DNA from: Hofstenia miamia
Lineage: Eukaryota; Xenacoelomorpha; Acoela
Assembly (NCBI GenBank): GCA_004352715.1
Contig: SCFE01000037.1
Coordinates: forward strand, 1,012,477 to 1,076,476
DNA: 64,000 bases
Reading direction: 5' to 3'
Positions 47,448 to 58,111 of the stretch are shown here, piece by piece. The translations under genes and the position numbers were made by a program. Under the pieces are notes generated by a model that searched no databases, was not told the DNA's origin, and worked only from the letters and a program-made list of their open reading frames with translations. Every line of letters starts with the position of its first letter. The first letter of the stretch is position 1.

Positions 47448-47842
47448 AATTATAATTATGAGGAAAGGGCTTTTGTCAACAAATACATCATTTTTATAAT
47501 TATGGGAATGTTTATTATAGCATATCGATGCTAGTGATAATTTGAATGAACCTATAAATTTAGACTAAAGTTGTAACTATTCAACATTAAACTGCAATCA
47601 TTTCCATAGAATTAACTCAAAAATGGTATTTGCTANNNNNNNNNNNNNNNNNNNAATTATAATTATGAGGAAAGGGCTTTTGTCAACAAATACATCATTT
47701 TTATAATTATAGGAATATTTATTATAGCATATCGATGCTAGTGATAATTTGAATTAACCTATAAATTTAGACTAAAGTTGTAACTATTCAACATTAAACT
47801 GCAATCATTTCCATAGAATTAACTCAAAAATGGTATTTGCTA
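47448..47842. repeat. 188-bp direct duplication around a 19-N gap
   Basis: AATTATAATTATGAGGAAAG...TATTTGCTA at 47448-47635 is repeated at 47655-47842, separated by Ns 47636-47654. The two differ at only a few positions (for example GGGAATG against AGGAATA), the level expected of two alleles. Confidence 0.9.
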
Positions 47843-48740
47843 GATCTTGAAGAATTGTATTAGCTTTTCCATCCACTGGATGAAGAACATTCAATTGAAT
47901 TGCATTCCCAACTACTATGTGAATTACTTTATTAAATGTTTACAGTTGTAAACTTCGTGATCGTGATCATGGCTCTATTTACTCCAGATTTGTTCAGAGT
48001 TGCAAAATCTATTATTTTATCATGTAAATGTCTACCTATTTTGGAATCTCTATGATATGAAATTGAAACATTAGATTTCATCGTGATATTTGCAGCAAAT
48101 CGACATTCATTTGAACGGTAGGCAAGATCAAGCATTTTTGAGACCGGGTCATATTATCAAACATAGATGAAATATGTTAATTTTAAATAATGCGTGAAGG
48201 AGAAGACACTCCTCTATCTCTTGCCGTTTTCAGAATTTGGACATTTTTATTAGTTCAGGGAATTTAAACATTTTTTCAAAAAATTATCACGGATTTTAGA
48301 AAACTGCAGGACAGAATAGGCAAAATTGCCATTCAGTAGCATTTAGATATTTATTCAATTGGCTCACTCTTCAGACACTTGCCTTAAAATTTGCAATATC
48401 CAAAGAACACAAAGTAATATTGTAATAGTTATTTTGAAAGACAAAAATTTTGTATTTTTGCTAGTCAGTAAAGATCTGATGAATGAGAATCTGTGCTCTA
48501 TCTTGTTAAAAATATTCTCTTCAATTTTTTTGCAAAATGTTCTATATCTTATGCATTTCTTTTTAAATGCATTTTCTCACATTCTCTCAAGAGGAAAGTT
48601 AAAAATTTTACCTTAGTGTAAAAAGTATCACCTTAATGTACATATTGCCTTTTTGACAGGAGTTCTGTGTAGAAGTTATAAAGTGTAATACATTTATGAA
48701 TTTATCAATTTTGAACCTGTGTTATTAAAAGTTATTTTAG
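47843..48740. other. Intronic stretch with a weak dispersed repeat
   Basis: 48211-48260 (ACTCCTCTATCT...GACATTTTTATTAGTTCA) resembles 57536-57585 at roughly three quarters of positions. No exon recognised. Confidence 0.35.
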
Positions 48741-48815
48741 GTGCTCTCTGTTACTTCGATGCGTTTCTACAAGAGAATGAATTCATCGAAGTTCCTTGCC
48801 AAGTGGCGTTTATCT
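48741..48815 (+). CDS. SFI1: SFI1-like exon
   Basis: A 75-nt, phase 0-0 exon after TTATTTTAG, ending TCT|GTATGA. It reads VLSVTSMRFYKRM and then KFLAKWRLS, an Sfi1 core. The intron before it is 12.5 kb and holds LINEs, hAT elements and duplicated gap flanks. The intron after it is only 43 nt. Confidence 0.75.
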
Positions 48816-48858
48816 GTATGATTAAGTTTTTAGAAATATATTTATAAGCCTTGTTTAG

Positions 48859-48933
48859 CTCGAAATAAGAAAGAATGAAAATCAACAAACGGTGTTGTCT
48901 CTGTGGCTTTGGAGTTTCCACATAAAGAAGCGA
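48859..48933 (+). CDS. SFI1: SFI1-like exon
   Basis: A second 75-nt, phase 0-0 exon, after TTGTTTAG and before CGA|GTAGGT. It reads LEIRKNENQQTVLSLWLWSF then HIKKR. Its equal length and phase with the exon before suggest one exon per repeat unit here. Confidence 0.75.
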
Positions 48934-49121
48934 GTAGGTTTATAATATAAAATATATTTTTGGCGCAATTATGTAGTTTGCCTTCATCGCAATAATTAAT
49001 TTTTATATGAGAATGAAAAGTTTTATTGCATAAATTGCCCGTCTTAGCCTGTTAAAGCAAATCTTGTTCCTTGTTTATGGAATTTACATCATTTTTATTT
49101 AGTTCTCATAAAAAAATTTAG

Positions 49122-49304
49122 GTTTTCCGAGTATTAAGAGCATACACTGAAAAGCGTAAATCGAAATCTTTAAAATATCGAGAAGCAAATTTATATCGTC
49201 AAGCATGGCTACAGAGAGAGGTTTTCGTCATGTCTGTTTTAAAAGGAGACGCACAGCTTGAGCTCAAGAAGCACTTAAAGTTCAGAGCAACATCAACTAT
49301 TAAG
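49122..49304 (+). CDS. SFI1: SFI1-like exon with GC donor
   Basis: It starts after AAATTTAG and reads VFRVLRAYTEKRKSKSLKY, REANLYRQAWLQREVF and LELKKHLKFRATS. The frame is open past the donor, but the only junction that keeps the next exon open is AAG|GCAAGT, the standard GC-AG donor consensus. The nearby GT (A|GTAACT) would leave phase 1 and create a stop in the next exon. Confidence 0.75.
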
Positions 49305-49662
49305 GCAAGTAACTATTATTCAATTTCGGGGTCAAATAAAGTATCTAGTTCCTCCTAACATCATTATAGCTATCATAACTTATTCGGAGTAAAATATAAT
49401 TTTCTTAATTTCTTTATCGGAGTTTGTTAACGATGGCGAGTTGGAATAAAATGATGCATGTTAGACTTTTCCCTAAATTTTATAGTACTAGGCTCGAAAT
49501 AATGTTTCCTTGATGTAGGCGAAGGTAACTTTGAGAGGAGAATTATGATGCATTAGTGTTTGCACATTTTAAATTTGCTTCTGTTCTGTATATATAACCA
49601 AGTATTATATTTAACATGCATATTGTTGTATTAAGATAATTATGTAATTTACGTAATTTCAG
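49305..49662 (+). other. GC-AG intron of the SFI1-like gene
   Basis: 358 nt, beginning GCAAGT after AAG and ending TTTCAG. See the exon ending at 49304 for why the GC donor is required. Confidence 0.65.
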
Positions 49663-49970
49663 ACTAAACGACCATTATCTACCATTGTAGTAGATTGTGC
49701 TTTGCATTGGTTATGGGAAACCCGCAAACGTACCAAAATAGTTTCAAGTACTGAAATGGCGACGAGTGGCGTTGTTGGTATAATTGAAAATCCACATCAA
49801 TTTATAAAAGAGAATAAAACGATCGAGGATTCATTTTCAAAACGCATTCAATCGATAGTGAAAAGCGAGGCCAGTCATGTTCCTCCAGTATTAAAGGTAC
49901 CGACCCCTCCGATCAAGAAGATTGTCAGTATGCCAAAAAAGAAGCCTTCTTTGCCTCAGTTAACAGTCAG
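49663..49970 (+). CDS. SFI1: SFI1-like exon, end of repeats and linker
   Basis: It starts after AATTTCAG. The first part, VVDCALHWLWETRKRT, is the last recognisable Trp repeat. From there the protein turns hydrophilic and Lys/Pro-rich (VPTPPIKKIVSMPKKKPS). It ends CAG|GTAAAA in phase 2. This marks the boundary between the centrin-binding rod and the low-complexity C-terminal region. Confidence 0.75.
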
Positions 49971-50050
49971 GTAAAATGCTGTATATAGTATAGAAGATTA
50001 AAATATTTTCTATTTTTATAATTTTCTGTGTTTATTTTACCATGATTTAG

Positions 50051-50125
50051 TAAGAAAAAACGACAACCCCGACTTCCAGAATTCTTAAGAAGTTCTATGG
50101 AGAGAGAAGGAATTAATGTCCCAAG
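50051..50125 (+). CDS. SFI1: SFI1-like exon, basic linker
   Basis: A 75-nt exon after ATGATTTAG, ending AAG|GTATTT, phase 2 at both ends. It reads KKKRQPRLPEFLRSS then MEREGINVPR. It has no Sfi1 repeat; it is supported by both splice sites and by phase with the exons on either side. Confidence 0.65.
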
Positions 50126-50516
50126 GTATTTTTATTCAAATAAATTATAAATTTGAGAGCAAACATATGTTGGCTGATAATTCATTATGGGTTGGAAAGG
50201 CTTTGCCACTCTTGAAGATGTTTACTTCGCCCTTATGAATCAAAAGTATAATTTCACTTATAGAGTCAAAACGTTTTGCATGTTACATGTTTAATCATAT
50301 TCTTGTGTTCTTCAAAATTGGGGAAGGAGGATTTCGTCTCCTCTATCCAACTCTGCATTTGATTATGATATGTAAACGAAACCTTGTACAAATATTCTTC
50401 ATATTAGCACTATTAATTTGGTGCAATTGAGATAGATATCTTTGTGCTAATTGTTCATTATTGTTATCGCCTTATAATTGTGAAGATTCCATTGTTTAAC
50501 CCATGCTATTATTTAG
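50126..50516. other. Intron, no further feature seen
   Basis: Between SFI1-like exons; nothing recognised. Confidence 0.5.
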
Positions 50517-51264
50517 AATTGCAGTTGATGATAAGCTAAATGAGTCGATTTCTAATGCACATACAACGAATGCAGTCGAATCTTCAGCCTCTGAATTTAA
50601 TGTATCTCAAAAATTATATCCATCAGGTATTCAGCTATCTGCGTCTAACCTTTCACTACCGTCTGAAAAAGGCTCTCGCAATTCTTTGTACATGAAAAAC
50701 GATCCTGTAGAAAGAGGACATAATCTCAATATACTACCTACTTCGAATACTCACTGTTCTCTGTTCAAGGATAGATCAATTAAGAGTGGTATTATAGAAC
50801 CCTTCGAAATTAGGGATCAATGGAAAAATATAGAGTTCCTAAATTCCTCTGATCAACTTGATTTCAGTGAGTTTCACAGTAATTTAAACCGATCAATTTC
50901 GGAGAAAATGTTTACAGATCCGAAACAATATGTTAAAGAAGCTTCGTTGCTATTGAACGATGAAATTCCAGAACACCTATTTGAACCAAAGTATTCACAC
51001 ACTCCATCAACAAATGACAATCAGTTGACAACTCATGCAAATCAACTCTTTTTAGTGGGCAATCCGGTCAATGCACTTGAATCAGAAGGTTTTGTTTGTG
51101 AAGTCAGTTCCGCAAAACCTAAGCCATTGTGTTCTGATGCTCAAACTTTGAAAGACAACAATTTTTTGACCAATCAGTCTTCTTTAAATTCAACTCTTTG
51201 CTACGACGATTTGATCTTATCAGCAAGGACGAATTACACTGAAAGTCATAATTTGTTGAATGAG
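50517..51264 (+). CDS. SFI1: SFI1-like exon, long Ser/Asn-rich region
   Basis: A 748-nt exon with 249 open codons, the longest open host frame in the window. It starts after TTATTTAG and ends GAG|GTTTGA in phase 0. The sequence is rich in Ser, Asn, Leu and acidic residues with no recognised domain, for example LYPSGIQLSASNLSLPSEKG. Low conservation is expected for this part of the family. An unspliced read-through stops at 51268. Confidence 0.7.
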
Positions 51265-51918
51265 GTTTGATTTTGTTCTTATTAGTAAATATTGCAGGAT
51301 TTATGTTAACATTTTGCTTTGGATTATCATCATAGAGAGTAAATATAGTAATTTATTAACAATTTTGTAATTATGTTCTACAGTATTTCATATTTGATGT
51401 TGCAGCAATATCATTTTCATTGTATATGATGTAGTCTTGTGAGAAATCATGTTATGTTTTATCTAAACGTTTGTGGTACATCCTTTTTGCGTTTTATGAA
51501 AGTTGTTCTTAAATCAACTTTTTGAATTCTCATTCCAATCAGAAAAATTCAAGCAGTGATTTAAGACGAATTAAGAATTTTTCACAGATTTTAATAGGGA
51601 AAATCGATTACATGCAATTTTTTAGATATCTTTGTCATATTCGCTACTGTCCAGAATTAGTGAATTTTACAACCCAAAAAATAGTTTATTGAATTTAGCA
51701 AAAATATTTTTAAAGAAATTTTGCATTTTTTCTTTGTGCAAATAATTTAAATTTAAATATCTGGGTCGCTATGCTTTTCTTACTAAAATATAAAGTTGAA
51801 ACTCATCATTGTACACGTAGAGTTTTTATATTATTTTGTAATTTGATACGTTTATCATTTGCTGGTTAGCTTTATTAATTTTTTATCACTGGATAGTTGC
51901 CTACTTTCAATGTCTTAG
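51265..51918. other. Intron, no further feature seen
   Basis: Between SFI1-like exons; AT-rich. Confidence 0.5.
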
Positions 51919-52087
51919 GAGCGTCAAGTTACTTCAACTCCACGCCCCTTTGATTTTTTGGCAGCACATGATTTTCCGTCATCACCACAACCAACATTAG
52001 AACTTTTAATTCCCAGTCAATTGTCATCTTCGCCTAAGCGTGCATGTGAGGAGCCCCTTCTTCTTGTGTCAACGTCGACAAATACAG
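51919..52087 (+). CDS. SFI1: SFI1-like exon, Pro/Ser-rich
   Basis: It lies between GTCTTAG and ACAG|GTATTT. It reads RPFDFLAAHDFPSSPQPTLE, then LLIPSQLSSSPKRACEEPLL. Phase 0 in, phase 1 out. Base composition is richer in GC than the surrounding intron, as expected for coding sequence. Confidence 0.7.
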
Positions 52088-52734
52088 GTATTTTATCCGT
52101 CCCTTATTGTATTTTTCACAGTATCCATTATAAATTCATTCTTCACTCGATGAATTTGAATTTTTTAAGGAAATTAACAAAAAATAAATATTTTCACTAC
52201 ATCTTAATTTTATTAGCATTTTGAGATATTTTTTTAATATACAAACTTTCTTTATATTTAAAATTGTTAATATTTTTGGTACATAATGAAAATATTCAAA
52301 GTTATATATAGCATATAATAATAAATATTCTACCATTTTCATTAGTGCGTTTTCAGAAAGCTTGATTTATTATTTTTTTAGGATAGGCTGATCCGTTGTT
52401 TTCAATAATATGTTATAGTACTAAGGGTCTACAACACTTGTATCTCATTGAAGTGTCTTACTAATTTTGAAGTTTGCGTTGGTATAGTTTGTCAAAATCA
52501 TATGCTTCTTAAAATATAATTATTAAAATTATGCTCTTTGTAAATATAGATACCTATTAATAATTGATATCACAAATTGAAAATTGGGTTATGGATAAGT
52601 GTGTTCACTAAGACTTTTAATTAATGTTAGTTATTTGTTTTTGTATTTTCTCAAATATATTCTTATATATATATATATATATATTCTAATGAAGAATTTT
52701 GTAGTTTTTCATTTACTTACTTTATTATATTTAG
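52088..52734. other. Intron with an AT microsatellite
   Basis: AT repeat at about 52666-52684; nothing else recognised. Confidence 0.5.
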
Positions 52735-52789
52735 AAGCTTTTGAATCAAGCAATGACCTGCAATCGCAACAACTTAAATCACAAATAAG
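52735..52789 (+). CDS. SFI1: SFI1-like exon, short
   Basis: A 55-nt exon after TATATTTAG, ending AAG|GTTTGA. It reads AFESSNDLQSQQLKSQIR. Phase 1 in, phase 2 out, matching both neighbours. A Gln/Leu-rich helix begins here and continues in the next exon. Confidence 0.6.
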
Positions 52790-54286
52790 GTTTGATTTTA
52801 TATGTGTATATCCAACATACAAAAAAATTGTATTCGAATATAAATATAATTGGCAGAAGTGTGCCAGCTTCTGCATTCATTAATAAGGCTGAAAGACAAT
52901 TGAAAATAAGAATTCAGAAGCATTACATGGACATTGAATGTCCGATATTTATATTCATTCAAAATTACATAAAGCATAAACTTCAGACTTTCATTTCATT
53001 TATGACACAAGTGCACAAGTATTGCAAAATCAATTTAATTATTAGTAAAGATCTAATTTATATTCTAAATGCCAGTAAACTCTCCATTTATTGTGTTAAA
53101 TGTTTTATAACTTATATTTTCCCATCAATTAATTTTAGTTTGACTGACGTTGGTACAGTAATTACGAAAGTAGTATCAAAGATAATTTTCGTTGCATTGT
53201 TAAAAAAATTGTTTAAGAAGTTTAGCTATATATATATATATATATATCGCAACCCCTGAACAGAAATCCTGGCTACGCCTTTGTCCAATTGATGTATTCA
53301 TGTTCTAGTAAGAAAATTGTTTAGACATGTGTAAAAACGACTTGTTCTCTTAAAAGGAGAACAGGCTTTTGAAGGTTAAGTTAATGTTTTTGTCTATCTC
53401 AATGCAAAGTTGGCTATCATCATCAATAGTAATTATGTAAGATATCAATGATTGGTATATGATAAACACTGAAAAATATAGGACCAAGTGTATGCACATC
53501 ACATATGATAAAATTCATTATTGCGATAAGTAATAAAAACTAGAAACTGGTCATTTATCTGAATACAACATTTTGTACAATCGTTATTAAAAAATTTATA
53601 TTGTAGCCATTCTTTATCTGAGATTTGCTTTTTCTGAAGAAAAATTGTAATGGATAATGTGCTTTTTAAAACCTTTTAAGTTCGAATAGCTGTACTTGTG
53701 AATGATTTGACTTTCTGCCTGCATTATATTTAATACAGGTTGAATGATTGGATCTGGAGTTCGGTTGGCACTATTTTCACTCTATAAAATCTCAAATCTT
53801 TCAAATTTCTTCCAAAATGGACACTTGCAGTAAGTTTTTATATGGGAGAAGTGTCCACTAAATAATAATTTTGGAAAATTGAGATTTTCAAAATTGAAAA
53901 TAGTACTAACCCTGGAGTTTTGTTTACGAAAAAACCAGGCATTGAATCGCATTACGAGGTCATAGGTACTGGAACTTAAAAATGCCGATGTCGTGTTCAA
54001 AGTGACGAGCTTTCCTTGGAAGAAGTATTGATTTGGAAATGTAATTATTTGATCTGGAAATATTTTTCTTTGAAACTATTTGTTGCCCATCTTAATTGGA
54101 TATCAAGTTTTATGTCAGTAAAAAATATTTTTTGCATAATTTAACTGATTCATTGTAAATGCGTAGAAAACTTGAATTATCTATCTATATATATATATAT
54201 ATATATATTTGAAGCAAATTTTTCTGAGATTTTTCATATTTGAAATTAAAATAAAATTTTAAAAGGTATGTTTAATGTTAAAGCGT
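52790..54286. other. Intron, no gene seen
   Basis: An AT microsatellite at about 53227-53247 is followed by GCAACCCCTGAACAGAAATC, which looks like the end of a hAT-type element, but no partner end was found. Other ORFs are unassigned. Confidence 0.4.
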
Positions 54287-54589
54287 TTATCTGATCAAAG
54301 TTTTTATAGGATTGATTTTATGTTGAGGACTACAATAAGAGTTGTAAGGTATGTACAGTCCAGTGTTAGTTGACTTCTTATGCCATTCAAATTCGATTTT
54401 TCTTGATGTTCTAGTTAATTTTGAATTGAGAAATGTTGACCTATTATTTTCTTCGTTTTCTATTGTAAATTTTATTGTTGGTAATATGTTGTTAATCTTG
54501 AAATCAAATATTTTTACATCGTCCAAAGATTTAAATATGCAAAATATATCATTCACATAGCGAGAATAAAATGACGGAAAAGGTTTCAT
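54287..54589 (-). pseudogene. Penelope-like element RT fragment
   Basis: Minus strand, 100 open codons: FYSRYVNDIFCIFKSLDD (where YVDD is expected, YVND is read), ILPTIKFTIENEENNRSTFL, and STNTGLYIPYNSYCSPQHKI followed by NPIKTLIR. The TNTGLYIPxxSYCxxQHKxxxIKTLI block is characteristic of Penelope-like reverse transcriptases. The catalytic Asp change and the truncated ends show it is dead. The GIY-YIG endonuclease is not present. Confidence 0.8.
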
Positions 54590-54850
54590 GCTTTCATTTT
54601 AAAGACATATAGGAGTAATATTCAAAGAATATTTGCGAGGCTACCTAAAATCAGAAATATTCTGCCAATATCAAAAGAAAAAGGAAAACTTTAAAATTAT
54701 AATGAAAATTTACGAAAATAGGAGAAGCAATTACCATCAATGCAACAACAGATAAAAGGGAACTATTAAATAGACAGAAAGAATTTAACATCTCCAAATT
54801 ATTCTAATATAATGCATCTTAACATTAAACTTAACTTTTTAAAATATTAC

Positions 54851-54892
54851 CCATTTTACTGACGAAGATAGGATATCTATCGAAACCGGTAT
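54851..54892 (+). ncRNA. Hammerhead-like ribozyme motif (degenerate)
   Basis: CTGACGA (54858-54864), then A, a 5-bp stem GATAG/CTATC with loop GATAT, GAAA (54881-54884) and ACCGGTA, which would give a minimal stem III and a GTA cleavage triplet. The order equals the hammerhead core, except for one extra A after CTGACGA. Hammerheads with very short stem III are known from Penelope-like elements, and an RT fragment of that class lies 260 bp away, although on the other strand. Activity is doubtful. Confidence 0.4.
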
Positions 54893-54929
54893 AATATATA
54901 TGTTCAAAATTTTATTTTAATTTAAAATG

Positions 54930-56337
54930 TATATTTATATATATAGAAGCGTGACTACTACAAGAATGGGTTAAAAATTAAAGTGCAACTTACTACATGT
55001 ATTTTTTCTCCTAAGTGTAAAATTACTAGTAAGTCTAATTTTATATCACTAATCAGAAAATACAAGTTTAATGTGTGTTTTGGTGGTTACTAACCCAAAA
55101 ATACATATGAAAACAATTCAAATATGTAAAAAACACATTTAAACTTAAATGACATTCCACATAATGCATTACATTTTGTTAAACTAACTTTATTGTTCAA
55201 TCTCAGCATGGACATGAATGTAATTTATGATACATTTGTGTTTACCAGTTTATTTACTTTACATTTCCTTTAGTAACCAATGTGCAAATCAATTCGTCGA
55301 CCTATTATTTTGATATAATCATTTTCCGCCATAAGTCTACAGGCTGTGGTTGTTTTTAATTTGTTTTTACTGAGTTTCAGTAGGAATGACTCAGTCTTAC
55401 TATTAGAACATAAGGGTAGCAAAGTAATGTGCTTGTAGTTTTTGTTTAACCTTTTTATTACTGTATTCAGGGGCTTATATAGGATTACCTGACGGGCACT
55501 TCAGGGGGGACTAAAATTGTGTCAAAAGCCCTCAACACACCACCTTAGTTTTTTATATTTTTGAAGTTTTTTTTACAAAAATGTTTTTAATTGAATCAAT
55601 CAAAATCAACGTTGAAAACATGACGGAGTACATTTCACCATGTCCCCTTGTTTCGCCACTGGATGCATAATTTATTAATTAAAAAGTCAATTATCACAAG
55701 TTTCTTGTTAATAATTTACAAAGAATGGTATACGTAAGACGAGGAGCTTTGATCGAAATTTGCCAAGAGAAATTTTGTATTTGTTTTGAAAAATTGTTGG
55801 ATTAGTTGATGTTGCGCATTTATGTTTAAATTACCTCTTAATTTTTAATATTTCTTATTGAAAAACAGTAAGAGCCGGCTGGCATTAGCCTCTTGTGATC
55901 CTTACTCAACTTCTGTTGAAGACCTGACTAATGCCTAATTATAATTCCATTTAAAACATAAAATTATAAGCACTCAATCTAATTTCAACTGTCTTATATT
56001 ATTGTTTTCAAGGTCTATGTTATACAGTATCAACTACATTAAATTGTGATGAAGTTGTCCTTGAGTAAAGCAACGCTTTTAACTTGGCCCACTAATGAAC
56101 ACTATACGATTTTCTTGTTCTTTCTAAATGCCCTCATTTGAACATTACCAGCTTGGCTATTTTTGTCTTGATGAGATTAAAAATAATTACAGCTTCATTT
56201 ATTTTCGGTAAAGACTCATTGCTTTTACTGTTTTGAGAATTGTTGAATTTAAAAAATAATTCTACGTCTCTTCAGAACATTCTTAGATCTTTATCTACTT
56301 ACAGTGTAACAAAAACTTTACCATAATTTGCTTTTAG
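54930..56337. other. Intron, no gene seen
   Basis: 55470-55670 has hAT-like sequence (CAGGGGCTTATATAGG and CCCCTTGTTTCGCCACTG) without a matching target duplication. Nothing else recognised. Confidence 0.4.
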
Positions 56338-56422
56338 AGAAAAGAAATCAAAACTGAATTCGTTAATTGCTAAGAAATTAAACTCAAAACATAGCCGAGT
56401 CGAATTGCTGGAAGTTCAACAG
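56338..56422 (+). CDS. SFI1: SFI1-like exon, coiled coil
   Basis: It starts after GCTTTTAG and ends CAG|GTAATT, a strong donor. It reads EKKSKLNSLIAKKLNSKHSR then VELLEVQQ, with heptad-like Leu spacing. Phase 2 in, phase 0 out. Confidence 0.7.
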
Positions 56423-56501
56423 GTAATTATTGTCCTATACTCGTAGAATTATGATAAATGTGTTGTTTTAAAAAAGTAGTAACGGCTTTTATTGTATTTA
56501 G

Positions 56502-56552
56502 TTATATAAAGAAATATCTCATCTTCGAAATCAGTTGAATATATCACATTAG
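56502..56552 (+). CDS. SFI1: SFI1-like terminal exon
   Basis: It starts after TTGTATTTAG in phase 0 and reads LYKEISHLRNQLNISH, then TAG at 56550-56552. The Leu/Ile spacing continues the coiled coil of the previous exon across a 79-nt intron. The total from 9105 to this stop is a whole number of codons. Confidence 0.7.
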   Translation, partial: LYKEISHLRNQLNISH

Positions 56553-57900
56553 TGCTGTTTTTGTATTTTTGTTACATTTTGTACTGATTTTTCAATTAAT
56601 TTTGTTTTTGACTGAATTAAATGTTTATCCAAATTTTTTCACAATGAACGTGGGTTGTATTGAGTCCACTCCATATTCAGAAATTGTTTAAGAAATAATA
56701 AAATACTGAAAACAATTTCGAAAGCCATCAAGAAAAGAAATACAAATCAAAATGATATAAAGCAAACAATGAATGTTTACAAGTAATAATAATTACTAAT
56801 AATACATTACTAGTACATTTCAATGACGAGTGATATAGTGATTTTGTAAAGTTTGTAGCCTTGTCATGACTTACCAAGAATGCATGTATATAATTTTTTG
56901 TTAAAGGAAAATTGTTAAAAGTTTTCTACCTGTAACAGTCTGCTGTTCATTTAAACGGACAAACCGTTTTTCCACATGTACGAAAAAATTTCTCCAAACC
57001 CATTAGGAAATTTGAAAATCGCGAGGCATGGACTCATCTATTGATGAATGTGTATTGCTGTGCCTCATTTCCTTTAAAATATTAACGAACTTTCTTTGAA
57101 AATTCAATTTTTTTAAAAATTCTTGAGTTCTTTCCAAACCTAATGTTCAGTAAATATAAGGTTTAAAGTCCATGGCATCAACAGTGAACTTTGGCTGTTT
57201 CTTGATATGTAGACTGTAAGGATTTGTGGGACCGTTTTAGTACCTTCGGACTGGGACCTTGGACTAAAAAACACTGAGACTGGGATCAAAAATGAAGAAT
57301 CTGGGACCACAAGTTTCAGAATAATGCTCATAATTTTTGCTAATTTTATTCAAAATAGAAGTTATGCTAAGGAACCAATATAACTATAAGACCAGAATAT
57401 TTCATGTAGTGGAAGAAGACTGAATACAATGGGGCTGTGCCCAAGAAATTTTTTGCCCATAGAACCCTAGTGGATAGACCTCTTAAACCCATTGAGGTCT
57501 TGCCGCCGAAGGGCAGGATCGGACGCGGTTTAAAAACTCTTCTATTTTGTGGTGCTTTCAGATTATGGATATTTTTATTGTTTCATGAGACATAAGCTCT
57601 TAAAAAAATTTTTCTACAAGCCATAAAAATTTAATAAAGAAACGCGTCTTTTTTGACATGTTTCGGTATACCACTGCCATCATAAAAAAGTTTCACACTA
57701 TAAACGTCACAAAATATTAATCAATACGAACGAAATATATATATATACTGTATATAAAAAATAGGCAACCATCTCCAATCACCTAAATAACTGTGATATG
57801 AAATTTACGTATAAAGTTGTATCAAAGGCAATTGATAATTTTCAACTAAGCATAACTGAATTAATTTACATAGAATTAAAGAAACTAAGCTTAAACAAAA
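56553..57900. other. 3' flank of the SFI1-like gene, no gene seen
   Basis: A TTAAACCCATTGAGG motif at 57483-57497 is inverted at 61407-61420, on the far side of the LINE. No ORF recognised. Confidence 0.4.
56697..56702 (+). terminator. Candidate polyadenylation signal of the SFI1-like gene
   Basis: AATAAA lies about 145 nt after the stop codon of the last exon. The hexamer is common in AT-rich DNA, so this is only a plausible site. Confidence 0.4.
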
Positions 57901-58111
57901 AAGATGAATATAAATATAAACTAAATTTACCAATGTTATTGTAAAAAATGTATATATTAATGTTTTGTGAATTTTATAGTGGGAAACTTCTTGATAATGA
58001 CAGTGACGTCCCGAAACATTACAAATAAATGATGGATTTCTTTTTTAAAGTGATGCATAAACTCAACTGTTTAACCTTAAACAGCCTTTGACTCCGCAAA
58101 CATTTTTAACT

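Larger units (their letters stand above)
719..56552 (+). other. SFI1: SFI1-like centrin-binding repeat protein gene (span of exons)
   Basis: Sfi1 family proteins are long helical rods at centrosomes or basal bodies whose repeats, each with a conserved Leu/Phe-Trp core, bind centrin. Here I see 22 exons with splice sites. From 9105 onward all 21 exons join in one phase-consistent chain of 3,474 nt, giving 1,157 residues and a TAG stop at 56550-56552. Human SFI1 has a similar length (about 1,240). Repeats such as LLKHSFDNWKLYLK, ALKKYFRLWEST, LLKKHFQIWRK and VLNIYFSCWQNYV recur through the N-terminal two thirds. The C-terminal third is Ser/Pro-rich and ends in a coiled coil. The exon at 719-836 ends in phase 2 while 9105 starts in phase 0, so at least one exon is missing between them, perhaps in the N gap 8291-9058. 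The start codon and promoter are not identified. The family assignment is inference from repeat pattern; exon structure rests on direct reading. Confidence 0.8.

Noticed and set aside
55470-55680. hAT element with CAGGGGCTT and CGCCACTG ends
   Set aside because: The ends match only loosely and the flanking 8 bp are not duplicated.
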